A stretch of DNA of 64,000 nt from Parvibaculum lavamentivorans DS-1 (GCF_000017565.1 NC_009719.1:3269001-3333000), one strand, 5' to 3'; counted from the stretch's first letter, positions 27,490 to 37,378 are shown. The notes: a model not told the origin generated them from the sequence alone. Program-made: numbers and translations.

Positions 27490-27504
27490 TAAACGCAATG
27501 TTAA
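27490..27504. promoter_or_regulatory. CtrA-like box upstream of small membrane protein B
   Basis: TAAA-N7-TTAA, one mismatch from TTAA-N7-TTAA, 43 bases before the ATG at 27548. It is paired with the similar site at 25507-25521 ahead of the paralogous gene. Sequence match only. Confidence 0.3.
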
Positions 27505-27547
27505 GCATGATTCGGCGCCTTGCAGGGACATGGAGGGTCCGGCTGGT

Positions 27548-27745
27548 ATGTCCAATTTGCTGGTTGGCATCGTTGTGGGCTTTTTTATCTGCGTCTGGGT
27601 TCTCGATGCGAATCCGGTCACAGCCACGATTGCGCTTGTCGATCGCGTCCGGCAGGTCGAGGTGAGCTTCGCCGCCGAGCCTGCACGTGAAACGGCGACG
27701 GAGCATGTGGATGCAGGTGATGCGCCCGCACCTGCCGCACCCTGA
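27548..27745 (+). CDS. Small single-span membrane protein B (CVW/NP family)
   Basis: The 65-residue protein starts MSNLLVGIVVGFFICVW, one transmembrane span, continues with VLDANPVTA and ends in an Ala/Pro/Glu-rich tail. It shares the CVWxxxxNPxxA pattern and position with the protein at 25579. No family is recognised. GGAGGG at 27533-27538 lies upstream of the ATG. The stop directly abuts the stop of the convergent CoA-ligase gene. The frame is open upstream to 27473, but the conserved part begins here. Confidence 0.58.
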   Translation: MSNLLVGIVVGFFICVWVLDANPVTATIALVDRVRQVEVSFAAEPARETATEHVDAGDAPAPAAP

Positions 27746-29302
27746 TTATTTGCGTGCCAATGTGCGGCGCATGACCTTGCCGTTCGCGGTGCGGGGCAGG
27801 GTGTCGACAAATATGATTTCCCTGGGACATTTATAAGCGGCAAGACGCTCCGCGCCCCATTTGAGAATAGCGGCCGCATCCGGTTCGCTCGCTTCTTTCG
27901 GCACGACAAAGGCCGCGATGATCGAAACATCCTCGCGCACATGTATCTCCGTCACCGCCACTTCCTGCACGTCAGGGTGGGTGGCCAGCGCGGCTTCCAC
28001 TTCCTGCGGCGAAACGCGGTATCCCATGGCATTCATCAGGTCGTCGGCGCGCCCGTGATAGTGCATGTAGCCGTCTTCATCGAAGCTCGCGAGATCGCCG
28101 CCGATGAACCATTCGCCACGATAGACTTCTGCTTCCTCGTCCGGCCGCCGCCAATAGCCGAGCATCAATCCGGGGTCGGAGCGGTGCACCGCCAACAATC
28201 CCACATTGCCGGCAGGCAGAGGTTCCGTCCCGCCTTCCACCGGCAGCGCCGCCACGCAGCGTCCTGGTTGCGGCCGTCCGGGACTGCCGATGCGGATTTC
28301 CATGCCGGGCGCGGTCGAAACATAGGTCGAGCATTCGCTCATGCCGAGCGCCTCGTATAATTCTTTCCCAGTTGCTTCGCGCCAGTGGTCCAGCAGTGTG
28401 GCCGACAGAGCTTCCCCGGCGGTCAGTCCGTGCCTCAGCCTGGAGAGATCGAAGGAAGACAGGTCGCAATATTTCAGGATTTGCCGGTAAAGCGTCGGGA
28501 CAGCCGCAAAAAGAGTTGCGCCGGTCTTTGCCATCAGCTTTGGCCAGACGGCCACGTCCTTTTCGCCGTTGTAGAGAACGGTCGTCGCACCATTCGCCCA
28601 GGGATCGGTCAGGCCGACGCCCAGCGTATAAGTCCAGTTGAAGGCTCCGGCGTGCAACATGACGTCGTCTGCCTCGATGCCATACCAGCCCTTGTACATG
28701 GGCCTGCGTCCCCAGGCGCTACGATGCGCATGCAGCACGCCTTTCGGCTTTCCGCTGGTGCCGGATGTATAGACGAGAAAGGCCGGGTCGTTTGCCCCGG
28801 TATCGGCATAGGCATCGAGCGGCGGATGAAGCTTCAGCCGTGCCAGCATTGCCTCGTCTATCACGCGTCTGCCGCTTGCTTGCATCGTCATCCCCGGAGC
28901 CAGCGCCACCGCGGAGGCGGCAGAGTCCTGCAGCAGGAAGTCTGCCTCGGCGGGCGTCAGCTGCGACGATGAAGGAAGGGGCACAAGACCTGCCGCCAAT
29001 GCGCCGAAAAACATCAATGCATATTCGGATGTATTCGGCATACGGATCATCAACCGCTCGCCCGGCCTGAAGCCTTCCGCAAGCAGCCCGGCCGCCACGC
29101 GCCGTACGGCATCGTCCAGCGCGCCATAGCTCCAGCACTCCGCCGCGTCGAGGGGTGCATCGGCGTCCGACACGACGAGCAGCGCCGTCTTATCAGGCGT
29201 CTCCGCCGCTGCGCGTGCCAGGCAATAGCGGGCGATGTTGAGGCGCTCAGGCGCGGGCTCGCCGGTATAGCCGCGAGCGATGTGAGGTGCGGGCAGGGGC
29301 AT
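27746..29302 (-). CDS. AMP-dependent acyl-/aryl-CoA ligase (benzoate-CoA ligase-like)
   Basis: The 518-residue adenylate-forming enzyme activates a carboxylic acid to its CoA thioester. The P-loop [14 protein letters not shown] lies near residue 165, [10 protein letters not shown] near 310, the hinge [16 protein letters not shown] near 415, and the C-terminal catalytic lysine in TANGKVMRR. Layout is closest to benzoate-/hydroxybenzoate-CoA ligases. An ATG at 29326 is also in frame. It is divergent from the CoA-transferase gene, with a perfect palindrome between them, suggesting shared control. Confidence 0.88.
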   Translation of the reverse strand: MPLPAPHIARGYTGEPAPERLNIARYCLARAAAETPDKTALLVVSDADAPLDAAECWSYGALDDAVRRVAAGLLAEGFRPGERLMIRMPNTSEYALMFFGALAAGLVPLPSSSQLTPAEADFLLQDSAASAVALAPGMTMQASGRRVIDEAMLARLKLHPPLDAYADTGANDPAFLVYTSGTSGKPKGVLHAHRSAWGRRPMYKGWYGIEADDVMLHAGAFNWTYTLGVGLTDPWANGATTVLYNGEKDVAVWPKLMAKTGATLFAAVPTLYRQILKYCDLSSFDLSRLRHGLTAGEALSATLLDHWREATGKELYEALGMSECSTYVSTAPGMEIRIGSPGRPQPGRCVAALPVEGGTEPLPAGNVGLLAVHRSDPGLMLGYWRRPDEEAEVYRGEWFIGGDLASFDEDGYMHYHGRADDLMNAMGYRVSPQEVEAALATHPDVQEVAVTEIHVREDVSIIAAFVVPKEASEPDAAAILKWGAERLAAYKCPREIIFVDTLPRTANGKVMRRTLARK

Positions 29303-29380
29303 GATCCCGCGTTTGTACGAGCGCATGACGGCCCGCGCAAGCGGGACGCTGCGTCAGATCGCCTGCCGTTTACGGCTCCT

Positions 29381-29397
29381 TTTGTACCCTGTACAAA
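29381..29397. promoter_or_regulatory. Palindromic operator candidate between divergent CoA genes
   Basis: TTTGTAC-CCT-GTACAAA is a perfect 7-bp inverted repeat with a 3-base centre, placed 47 bases before the CoA-transferase ATG and 79 bases before the ligase ATG. A second TTTGTAC half-site lies at 29312-29318. Size and symmetry suit a dimeric regulator such as a TetR-type protein; no regulator gene is adjacent. Confidence 0.55.
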
Positions 29398-29443
29398 TCA
29401 GGGCCAACAAAACGGCAAACGGCTGAATCCAAGGGAGCACGTC

Positions 29444-30574
29444 ATGGGTAGCGGACCGCTGAGCGGCATCAAGGTTGTCGAATTCGCAGGAATTGGGCCG
29501 GGGCCCTTCTGCGCGATGCTGCTCTCCGATATGGGAGCGGATATTATCCGCATCGACCGCAAGGGCGGACGCGGCGGCTCCAAATACGATATCGGCTCCC
29601 GTGGCCGACGCTCGGTGGCGCTGGACCTCAAGAAGCCGGAATCGGTCGAGGCCTGTCTGAAGCTGATCGAAAATGCGGACATCCTGCAGGAAGGCTTCCG
29701 TCCCGGCGTGATGGAACGTCTCGGCCTCGGCCCCGATGTATGCCTCAAGCGCAATCCGAAGCTCGTCTATGGCCGCATGACCGGCTGGGGCCAGACCGGC
29801 CCACTGGCGAATGCTGCCGGACACGACATCAACTACATTTCGCTCACCGGCGCGCTTCACGCCATCGGCCGGCCAGGTGAAAAGCCCGTTCCGCCGCTCA
29901 ACCTCGTGGGCGATTTCGGCGGCGGCGCGCTTTATCTCGCCATGGGCATGCTCGCGGCGCTTGTCGAGGCGCAGCGCAGCGGCAAGGGGCAAGTGGTCGA
30001 CGCCGCCATGACCGACGGTGCAACCTCGCTGATGGCCATGTTCTACGGGTTCACGGCATCCGGCATGTGGCAGGAGCCGCATGGCACCAACATGCTCGAT
30101 GGCGGCGCGCATTTTTACGACACCTACGAGACGAAGGACGGCAAGTGGATTTCGATCGGTTCGATCGAGCCGCAATTCTACGCCATTCTCCGCGAGAAGG
30201 CCGGGCTTACCGATGCCTATTGGGATGCGCAGATGGATCGCGGCCAGTGGCCCGAGATGAAAAAGAAGATCGAAGCCGTCTTCAAGACGAAGACCCGCGA
30301 CGAATGGTGTTCGATCATGGAAGGCACGGACATCTGCTTCGCACCGGTTCTCTCGATCAGCGAAGCCATCGACCATCCGCACAACAAGGCGCGCCAGACC
30401 ATCGTCGAGATTGACGGTGTGGCGCAGCCCAACATCGCGCCACGTTTCTCGCGCACGGAGTCAAAAATCCAGGGTCCGGCGCCGACAGTCGGCGAACACA
30501 CGGAGAGTGCCCTGAAGGATTGGGGCTTCTCGGCCGGCGACATCGAAGGGCTGAAAAAGGCGGAAGCGATTTGA
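29444..30574 (+). CDS. CaiB/BaiF family CoA-transferase (alpha-methylacyl-CoA racemase-like)
   Basis: The 376-residue type III CoA-transferase family protein starts [22 protein letters not shown], with AAGGGAG before the ATG. Further features are [11 protein letters not shown], the family aspartate region near residue 150 ([18 protein letters not shown]) and [11 protein letters not shown]. Length and the GALHAIGR segment favour alpha-methylacyl-CoA racemase, which inverts 2-methyl-branched acyl-CoAs before beta-oxidation. CoA transfer cannot be excluded. The phosphatase gene overlaps its stop by three bases. Confidence 0.9.
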   Translation: MGSGPLSGIKVVEFAGIGPGPFCAMLLSDMGADIIRIDRKGGRGGSKYDIGSRGRRSVALDLKKPESVEACLKLIENADILQEGFRPGVMERLGLGPDVCLKRNPKLVYGRMTGWGQTGPLANAAGHDINYISLTGALHAIGRPGEKPVPPLNLVGDFGGGALYLAMGMLAALVEAQRSGKGQVVDAAMTDGATSLMAMFYGFTASGMWQEPHGTNMLDGGAHFYDTYETKDGKWISIGSIEPQFYAILREKAGLTDAYWDAQMDRGQWPEMKKKIEAVFKTKTRDEWCSIMEGTDICFAPVLSISEAIDHPHNKARQTIVEIDGVAQPNIAPRFSRTESKIQGPAPTVGEHTESALKDWGFSAGDIEGLKKAEAI

Positions 30575-31329
30575 GCGCACTTCCCGGCACGACAGGGCGG
30601 CGGCGCATCTATCTGATGCGTCACGGCCATGTCGACTATTTCGGGCCCGAGATCATGGCGGCCGGCGGCGACACGAAAGTGGTGCCGCTGACGCCGCTCG
30701 GGCAGGAACAGGCGAAGGCCGCCGGCAAGGCCCTTTCACACGTTGTTCTCGACCGGGCAATTTGTTCCGGCGTTCCGCGCACGCGGCAGACGGCGGAATG
30801 GGTTCTCGCGGCGCAGGAGGAGAAAGCGCCTGTCCTCGAGGAAGAACCCGCTCTTGTCGAAATTCATGGCGGCAGCTTCGGCAAGATCATGAGCCGGACA
30901 GAGCTTGCGGCGAAGATGGCCTTCTATTTCGAAACGGCGGAAGAGCCGGGCGCTACCATGCTCGAAGGCGGCGAGGTCTTCGGCGATGCACTCTTGCGTG
31001 CTGTCGGTGCTGTCAAACGGCTCCTCGCGGAGCCGGGCTGGCACACGGCGCTCATTGCCGCGCATGAGGGGATCAACCGGCTTCTCCTCGGCTGGGCGGC
31101 GACGGGCTGTTCGGTGGAGCGGGCCTTGAGCGCAGTCCGCGCGTTCGAGCAGGATCCCGCTTGCATCAATGTCATCGACTTCGACATGGTGCCTGCCGCA
31201 GATGGCGGCGTCGGCACCGAAATCCAGCGCAGCATCATCAAATCCGTCAATGTCACGCCGTATAATTACGTCAAGCACGGCATGAACATGACGAGCCTCG
31301 AGGCGATCTTCTCGAAGGATCCGCGCTAG
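30571..31329 (+). CDS. Histidine phosphatase family protein
   Basis: The 252-residue protein belongs to the phosphoglycerate-mutase-like histidine phosphatases. The RHG motif is in [12 protein letters not shown] near residue 15, and the second histidine is in [11 protein letters not shown] near residue 168. The TTG at 30571 overlaps the preceding TGA (TTGA), suggesting translational coupling; AAGGCGGAA lies upstream. The physiological phosphate ester is unknown. It shares CTAG with the stop of the convergent CoA-ligase gene. Confidence 0.85.
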   Translation: MSALPGTTGRRRIYLMRHGHVDYFGPEIMAAGGDTKVVPLTPLGQEQAKAAGKALSHVVLDRAICSGVPRTRQTAEWVLAAQEEKAPVLEEEPALVEIHGGSFGKIMSRTELAAKMAFYFETAEEPGATMLEGGEVFGDALLRAVGAVKRLLAEPGWHTALIAAHEGINRLLLGWAATGCSVERALSAVRAFEQDPACINVIDFDMVPAADGGVGTEIQRSIIKSVNVTPYNYVKHGMNMTSLEAIFSKDPR

Positions 31330-32987
31330 CCCCCGATCATCTCCCTGAGCTGCCGGCGCAGCACCTTGCCCAGCGGGTTGCGCGGCAGGGCTTCAGCGAG
31401 TTCCAGCCGTTCGGGGAGCTTGTAGGCGGCAATGTCGCTCTTCATCAGGTGGGCGCGGACATCTTCCAGCGTCACGCTCTCTCCTTCGGCAGGGACGGCT
31501 ACGGCACAGATGCGTTCGCCCATCACGCCGTCCGCATAGCCGACAACGGCCGCCTCACGGAGCTTCGGCATTCCCGCCAGCAATCCATCGATCTCGCCGG
31601 GCGAGATGTTCATGCCGCCGCGAATGATGATGTCCTTCGCCCGCTCCACGAAGCGGTAGTAGCGGTTACCGTCGCCCGCGATTTCAAAAACGTCGCCCGT
31701 ATGAAAGAAGCCGTCCTTGTCGATAGCCTCCGCCGGGCCGCCGCCATCGCCCGCGCGGTAATAACCCGCAAAGACGGTCGCGCCCTTGATGAGCAATTCG
31801 CCGGGCTTGCCCGGCTCGGTGATTTCCTCGCCCGACTGCAGGTCGATCAATTTCGTCTCGATACTGCCCGCGATCTTCGCCGGCCAGTCGAAGCCCTTCA
31901 CGCCGAAACGCGGGAAAAACTGGGCGCGCTCTTCGGGGTCCGGCACATCGCCTGCGCCGGAAATAAGGCAAGTGCCCTCGTTCGAGCCGAAGATATTGAC
32001 GATGGGGAGCCCGTATTGCTCCTGCCACGTCTTCACCATCCAGGGCGAGAGCGGCGCGGAGCCCGAACCGATGCTGCGCACGGCGGAAAGGTCGAGGCTC
32101 GCCATGAGCTTCTCTTCCTTCAGCAGCAGCGAGAGAACGGCGGGCGGTGCGACGGTATAGGTGATCTTTTCGCCGACAAGCTGTTTCAGAAAGACCGGCA
32201 AATCGAACGGATGGTGCTGCACGAGCGTGCCTCCCGTCAGCAGCCAGGGCATGAAGCACCCGCCGATCGCAGCCATGTTCACGAGCGGGAAGGGGTTGAG
32301 CACCGTGTCGCCCGGCTGCAATTGTGCCGCATCCGCGCAGGCGAGCCCGGCGATCATCCAGTGATTGTGACTGCGCGGCACGCCCTTCGGCCGCGCTTCG
32401 GTGCCCGATGTCCAGCAGATCGTCGCCGCATCGTTCGCATCCGCCGCCGGGAGGGCATCGAGGCGCGCGCTGTCGGCTTCGGGCCACGCAGTCTCTCCGA
32501 TCACGAACAGCTTGCTCAGCCCCGGCAGTTTGGGCTTCAGGCTCTCGAACATCGCGGCATGGTCGTGGCCGCGAATGTTGCGTGCCGTCACCACAGCCTT
32601 GGCGCCGACAAAGGCGAGCACGTCGCCCAGTTCATGCGCGCGCCATTGCACGGGCGCCGGCGTCACGATCAACCCCGCGCGCCAGGCGCCGAGATAGACC
32701 GCGACGAGCTCCACCACATTCGGGAGCTGCACCGCGACGACATCGTCCTTTTTCAGCCCGGCATCGAGAAACGCCGTCGCGATCCGGTCCGCTTCCGCGC
32801 CGAGTTCGCGATAGGTGAGACGGCGCGGTTCGCGCCCGTCAATGTCCACGCGGTTCGGCGGATCGGCGACGGCGGTGCGGCCGGGATTCGCCGCAGCGTT
32901 CGCGCGAAAACGCGCGTCGATGGTTTCCGTGCCCCACCAGCCGGCCTTCGTATGCGCTTCGATATCGCTCTTCGATGCCAGGATCAT
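31326..32987 (-). CDS. AMP-dependent acyl-CoA synthetase (class I adenylate-forming)
   Basis: The 553-residue CoA ligase has the P-loop variant CWTSGTEARPKGVP near residue 190, FGSNEGTCL near 335, the hinge RAKDIIIRGGMNISP near 450 and the C-terminal lysine in NPLGKVLRR. The glutamate in TSGTEARPKG resembles cyclohexane-carboxylate-CoA ligase-like enzymes. ATG 32987 is chosen because GGGAGGAG lies eight bases upstream; a TTG at 33005 would overlap that site. It is followed upstream by the nitronate monooxygenase gene, 41 bases away, on the same strand. Confidence 0.9.
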   Translation of the reverse strand: MILASKSDIEAHTKAGWWGTETIDARFRANAAANPGRTAVADPPNRVDIDGREPRRLTYRELGAEADRIATAFLDAGLKKDDVVAVQLPNVVELVAVYLGAWRAGLIVTPAPVQWRAHELGDVLAFVGAKAVVTARNIRGHDHAAMFESLKPKLPGLSKLFVIGETAWPEADSARLDALPAADANDAATICWTSGTEARPKGVPRSHNHWMIAGLACADAAQLQPGDTVLNPFPLVNMAAIGGCFMPWLLTGGTLVQHHPFDLPVFLKQLVGEKITYTVAPPAVLSLLLKEEKLMASLDLSAVRSIGSGSAPLSPWMVKTWQEQYGLPIVNIFGSNEGTCLISGAGDVPDPEERAQFFPRFGVKGFDWPAKIAGSIETKLIDLQSGEEITEPGKPGELLIKGATVFAGYYRAGDGGGPAEAIDKDGFFHTGDVFEIAGDGNRYYRFVERAKDIIIRGGMNISPGEIDGLLAGMPKLREAAVVGYADGVMGERICAVAVPAEGESVTLEDVRAHLMKSDIAAYKLPERLELAEALPRNPLGKVLRRQLREMIGG

Positions 32988-33028
32988 CTGCTGCGCTCCT
33001 CCCAAAGCACGTCGCGGACTTTCGTCTC

Positions 33029-33952
33029 TTATCTTTTCTTGGCGTCCTCGTATTCCCGCCGCAGTCTCGCGATCAGGCTCGCCGCCGTTTCCGTCCGGTC
33101 GATCATGCCCACTCCGTGGCCGGCGGACCAGACCTGTGCCCAGCGTTTCGCGCCCGACTGCGGGTCGGTGAAGTCGATATCCGGGCTTTTCTCCATCGCA
33201 TCGAGGTCATATCCCGCCAGCGCGATGCTCGGCTTCAGCCAATTGGCCGCCACGCCCGTGATTGCGCGGGTGAGGATAAGGTCGTCGACGGTGGAGGAGA
33301 TCAGCATGTCGCGATAGGCGGGCGCGGCCATGCTTTCCTCGCAGGCGATGAAGCGCGTGCCCATATAGGCGAGGTCGGCCCCCAGCACCTCCGCCGCGCG
33401 GATGCCCGCGCCATCGGTGATGCCGCCCCCGAGGATGACCGGCCCGTCGAAAAATTCGCGGACTGCGGGCACGAAGGAGAAGCCGGTCATGTTGCCCGTG
33501 TGGCCGCCCGCACCGGCGGCCACCAATACGAGACCGTCGACGCCCGCCTCCACGGCCTTGCGCGCGAAGGGAACCGAGTTCACATCGGCGAAGACAAGCC
33601 CGCCATAGCCATGCACGCGCTCGACGATGGCGCGCGGACTCCCCAGCGCGGTAATGACCAGCGGCGCCTTGTAGCGGATGACGAGATCGAGATCCTCGTC
33701 GAGCCGGGTGTTCGAGCGATGGACGACGACGTTCGCGGCCCAGGGCGCATGGCTGCCATCGAGGCCCGAGGTGATGCTGTCGAGCCATTCGTCGAGCACC
33801 GCCACCGTGCGCGCGTTCGGCGTCGGAAAGGAACCGATGACGCCTTCCCGGCAGGCCGCCAGCACCAGTTCCGGCCCTGAAATCAGGAACATCGGCGCCG
33901 CCACCAGCGGCAGCTTCAGCCGCTCGCGCCATCCTCCAAGCCTCTCGCTCAT
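33029..33952 (-). CDS. Nitronate monooxygenase (2-nitropropane dioxygenase family)
   Basis: The 307-residue FMN-dependent TIM-barrel protein shows LPLVAAPMFLISGPELVLAAC near residue 15, the phosphate-binding glycines in LVAAGAGGHTG near 145, and GGGITDGAGIRAAEVLGADLAYMGTRF near 180. This family oxidises alkyl nitronates, but many members have other redox roles. GGGAGG lies upstream of the ATG. It is probably co-transcribed with the CoA synthetase downstream, suggesting a place in carboxylic-acid or xenobiotic catabolism. Confidence 0.88.
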   Translation of the reverse strand: MSERLGGWRERLKLPLVAAPMFLISGPELVLAACREGVIGSFPTPNARTVAVLDEWLDSITSGLDGSHAPWAANVVVHRSNTRLDEDLDLVIRYKAPLVITALGSPRAIVERVHGYGGLVFADVNSVPFARKAVEAGVDGLVLVAAGAGGHTGNMTGFSFVPAVREFFDGPVILGGGITDGAGIRAAEVLGADLAYMGTRFIACEESMAAPAYRDMLISSTVDDLILTRAITGVAANWLKPSIALAGYDLDAMEKSPDIDFTDPQSGAKRWAQVWSAGHGVGMIDRTETAASLIARLRREYEDAKKR

Positions 33953-34023
33953 CCTCGCCGCCTCCCTCTCGAATCCTTTTTTCGGAGGATAGCAGGAAGG
34001 ACGCCGCCTGAAAGACCGGCGGA

Positions 34024-35376
34024 TCAGAACTTCATGCTCAGGCTCGCGGTCAGGATGTCGGCAGAGCTCGTGAATGTCCCGTTCAGGTCGCCGCGCCCTT
34101 CATGGCCGGGATCGGTCGCATCGAGCCTCACATTGGCCTTGGGCGAATAGATATGCGTATAGGCCGTGTCGATCGTCATGCTCTCCGTGAGGTCATATCC
34201 CGCACCAACGGAAAACCAGTAGCGATCGGCGTCCGGGATGCGCGGCGTGCGGAAATCGGAGGAGGGCACCACGCCCTCATCGAAGGCCACGCCCGCGCGC
34301 AGCCGCAGATCTTCCCGCGCCTTGTAGGTCGCGCCAAGGGCGAGAAAGTAGCTGTCTTCCCAGTTCTCGCGTGTCAGCTCGTCGGGCTGGGCCGGATTGT
34401 CGAACTCGACCACAAGCTCGTCGAAGCGGCTCCAGCGCGTCCATGCGACTTCAGCGCCGAGTGTCCATGTCGGCGTGATGTCGTGCTTCACGCCGAGCGT
34501 CACCATTTCGGGAAGCGTGATGGAGGCGCTGCCGCCGGTCGGCGTCAACGCGCCGGAAAGCAGCGAAAGCAGTTCGCCGTAGGTGCTCAAAGCGAATTCG
34601 GCATCGCCCTCAAGATCGACATCCATCGAGGAGCGATAGCCGATGCCGATGCGCGTATCGGGCCGGGGCGTGAGCAGGACGCCAAGCGAATAACCATAGG
34701 ACCAGTCGTCGCCTTCGACGGCCGCGAAGCCATCCTGCGAAGGATCGCCCGGGTTGCCTCCGGGCAAGCCTTGCGATGTGCCGATCGTTCCGAGGTCGAT
34801 GGCGCTTGTCAGCCGCGCATCCGAATATTGCACCTGCACGCCGCCGCCGATGGACAGCCACTCATTCGCCTTCCACGCCACCATCGGCTCGACGTTGTAG
34901 GTGCGCAGCCGCGAGCCGAGCCCATGATAGCGGCCGATCCAGCCGCTGTCGGCCGAAGTGACCAGCCCGAATGGCGCCGTGACCGCCAGCCCGAGAAACC
35001 AGTCCGGCGAAACCTGCCATGACGCATAGAATGCCGGCACCAAGGCCTGCGGACCGATATTGCCGGAATTGCCGCCGGTGATCGGCGCGCCCGTTATCGT
35101 CGAGGCCGAGGATTCGCCGAACTCCACATCCGGGATGATCCATGAGAACTGGCCGGACATGTTGATGCCATCGTAAAGCGTCAACGTGGCGGGATTGTAG
35201 AAAATGGAGCTGACATTGTCGCCGCCGGCGGAGACGCCCGCGAAGGATGTGCCTTGTGCAGCCGATGATTGTTCGCGAATGGCGAAGCCTGCTGCCTGTG
35301 CCGCTGTCGCTCCGATGATGAGAACACCGGCTATCGTGGCTGCGGCGGGTACAATGCCTATGGATCGTTGTGTCAT
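34024..35376 (-). CDS. FadL/OmpP1-family outer-membrane transporter
   Basis: The 450-residue outer-membrane beta-barrel takes up long-chain fatty acids or other hydrophobic compounds. It has a signal peptide ending in ATAAQA, the FadL signature SIFYNPATLTLYDG near residue 58, and many amphipathic strands. It ends with ADILTASLSMKF, whose C-terminal phenylalanine is the barrel-assembly signal. GGGAGG precedes the ATG. It stands alone, but neighbours include CoA ligases and a nitronate monooxygenase, consistent with hydrophobic-substrate catabolism. Confidence 0.92.
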   Translation of the reverse strand: MTQRSIGIVPAAATIAGVLIIGATAAQAAGFAIREQSSAAQGTSFAGVSAGGDNVSSIFYNPATLTLYDGINMSGQFSWIIPDVEFGESSASTITGAPITGGNSGNIGPQALVPAFYASWQVSPDWFLGLAVTAPFGLVTSADSGWIGRYHGLGSRLRTYNVEPMVAWKANEWLSIGGGVQVQYSDARLTSAIDLGTIGTSQGLPGGNPGDPSQDGFAAVEGDDWSYGYSLGVLLTPRPDTRIGIGYRSSMDVDLEGDAEFALSTYGELLSLLSGALTPTGGSASITLPEMVTLGVKHDITPTWTLGAEVAWTRWSRFDELVVEFDNPAQPDELTRENWEDSYFLALGATYKAREDLRLRAGVAFDEGVVPSSDFRTPRIPDADRYWFSVGAGYDLTESMTIDTAYTHIYSPKANVRLDATDPGHEGRGDLNGTFTSSADILTASLSMKF

Positions 35377-35551
35377 TCGGTCCTCCCGATTGCGGGTAGG
35401 CCCGACGTCTGTACTTCGCCCCTGGTAAACCAGCCCCAGCTTCAGACGGCGAGCTGGTTGGCGAAAAGATAAACAGAAGGATACGGTTTTGTCTAAAACA
35501 AATACTTGCGAATGAAGTCCTTCGCGTCACTTGAAGTTTGAATCGTTCAAT

Positions 35552-37378
35552 CTAGTCTTGGTCGATCCACCAGGTGCTGCTCCGATAGCCGTAGAGCGAT
35601 CTCGTCTCCGGCGTCTTCACCTTCTTCCACAGCGCGACCCATTGTTCCGGCTGGTGATAAAGCGGGATCATGTAGGCGCCCGACAGCAGCACGCGGTCCA
35701 TGGCGCGCACCACAGCCACGAATTCCTCGCGCGTCCGCGCCACAAGCATCGCATCGATCATCGCATCGATGGCCGGTTCCTTCGCGCCCATGTAGTTGCG
35801 CGTGCCCGGCTGGTCCGCCGCCTCGGAACCCCAATAGAAACTCTGTTCGTTACCGGGCGAGAGAGATGAGAACCAGCTGTTGAAGATCGTGTCGAAGTCG
35901 TAATTGTTGCGCCGTTCCTGATATTGGCTCGGGTCGACATTGCGGACGATGGCATTGACGCCGATGCGCTTCACCATCCGCGAATAAGTGAGGGCGAGGC
36001 GTTCCTCGCCCGGCGTCGCTACCAGAATTTCAAACGCCAGAGGCCGTCCCGTTTCTTTCTGCGTCATGATCCCCCGGCGGACCTCGTAACCGGCGTCCTT
36101 CAGCAGCGCCGTCGCGCGGGCGCGGTTCGCCCGGTCCTGTCCGGAAGGATCGCCCTTCGGCGCCTGCCAGCCCCGCGCCATGATGTCCGGCGCTACGGCG
36201 CCTGCGAAGGGCGCCAGCAGCGAGCGTTCGCGCTCGCTCGCTTCGCGTCCGTGAGAGCCCAGTTCCGAATTATCGAAGAAACTCTGCGTACGGACATAGG
36301 AGCCGTAATGGAGATTGCGGTTCACCCATTCGAAGTTGAACAGCTGGATCAGTGCCTGCCGGACGCGAATATCCGTGAAGGGGGCCCGGCGCGTGTTGAA
36401 AACCAGCGCATACATGCCCGAGGGCATCCCGCTCTCGAAGGTTTCCTTCCGGACCTTTCCCTCGCGCAGTGCCGGAAAGTCATAGCTTGTGTTCCAGCGT
36501 CCGGGGTCGTCCTCCGGCCGCGCTTGATAGATGCCGCTCTTGAACGCTTCGAAAGAGGCATTGGCATCGCGGAAATATTCATAGGTGATGCGGTCGATAT
36601 TGTTCTGGCCTACATTCACCGGCAACCACTCGCCCCAATAAGTGGTATCGCGCTTGTAGGTGATGCTGGCGCCGGGGCGCATTTTCTCCACGACATAAGG
36701 CCCGCTGCCGATGGGTGTCTCGAAGCCGGCGCGGCTGAAGTCCCGTTTCTCGTAGACATGCTTGGGGATGATGGGCATCAGGCCGAGGATAAGTGGAATT
36801 TCCCGGTCGCCATCGGGGATGAAGTGAAACTTCACGCCGCGCTTGCCGATGCGCTCGATACGTTCGACTTTCGAGTAATAGGTCTTGTAGTTGGGCCGTC
36901 CCTTGTCGCGGAGCATTTCGAGCGAATAGATCACGTCGTCGACGCTCACCGGCACGCCGTCGGAGAAGCGTGCCGCCGGGTTCAGCGTGAAGGCCACCCA
37001 GCTCCGGTCCTCTGGCACCTCGACGGTTTCAGCCAGCAGTCCGTAAAGCGTGAAGGGCTCGTCATAGCCGCGTGCAAGCAGGCTTTCGAAGACATGCTCC
37101 CGAAGTCCGATGGCGGATGTGCCGCGGACGATGAAGGGGTTCAGGCTGTCGAATGAGCCGGTTGCGCCATAGACGATGGCGCCGCCTTTCGGCGCCTCCG
37201 GGTTCGCATAGCCGAAATGGGTGAAGCCTTCCGGGTAGAGTGGCTCGCCATGCATGGCGATGGCGTGGCGCGGGCCGGGAGAGGGCGGCGCCGCACTTGC
37301 CGGGACGAGCATGAAAAGCAGACACATGGCGCCGAGCGCCAGCCGTCCGAAACGAATGATATGCTGGTTAATGCGCAA
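35552..37378 (-). CDS. ABC transporter periplasmic solute-binding protein, family 5 (YejA-like)
   Basis: The protein (608 residues from TTG 37378) is a large family-5 extracellular solute-binding protein. It carries FTLNPAARFSDGVPVSVDDVIYSLEML near residue 115 and DIRVRQALIQLFNFEWVN near residue 340. Closest type is the YejA group, which binds oligopeptides such as microcin C. TTG 37378 is preferred because it gives a clean signal peptide (LALGAMCLLFMLVPASA); the frame is open to ATG 37474. No permease or ATPase genes flank it, so it is an orphan here. Confidence 0.85.
   Translation of the reverse strand: MRINQHIIRFGRLALGAMCLLFMLVPASAAPPSPGPRHAIAMHGEPLYPEGFTHFGYANPEAPKGGAIVYGATGSFDSLNPFIVRGTSAIGLREHVFESLLARGYDEPFTLYGLLAETVEVPEDRSWVAFTLNPAARFSDGVPVSVDDVIYSLEMLRDKGRPNYKTYYSKVERIERIGKRGVKFHFIPDGDREIPLILGLMPIIPKHVYEKRDFSRAGFETPIGSGPYVVEKMRPGASITYKRDTTYWGEWLPVNVGQNNIDRITYEYFRDANASFEAFKSGIYQARPEDDPGRWNTSYDFPALREGKVRKETFESGMPSGMYALVFNTRRAPFTDIRVRQALIQLFNFEWVNRNLHYGSYVRTQSFFDNSELGSHGREASERERSLLAPFAGAVAPDIMARGWQAPKGDPSGQDRANRARATALLKDAGYEVRRGIMTQKETGRPLAFEILVATPGEERLALTYSRMVKRIGVNAIVRNVDPSQYQERRNNYDFDTIFNSWFSSLSPGNEQSFYWGSEAADQPGTRNYMGAKEPAIDAMIDAMLVARTREEFVAVVRAMDRVLLSGAYMIPLYHQPEQWVALWKKVKTPETRSLYGYRSSTWWIDQD

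Noticed and set aside
31449-33317. 622-codon open frame on the plus strand opposite the acyl-CoA synthetase
   Set aside because: It is antisense to a gene with full adenylate-forming motifs; its product is rich in His and Arg with no recognisable motifs, typical of antisense frames in GC-rich DNA.
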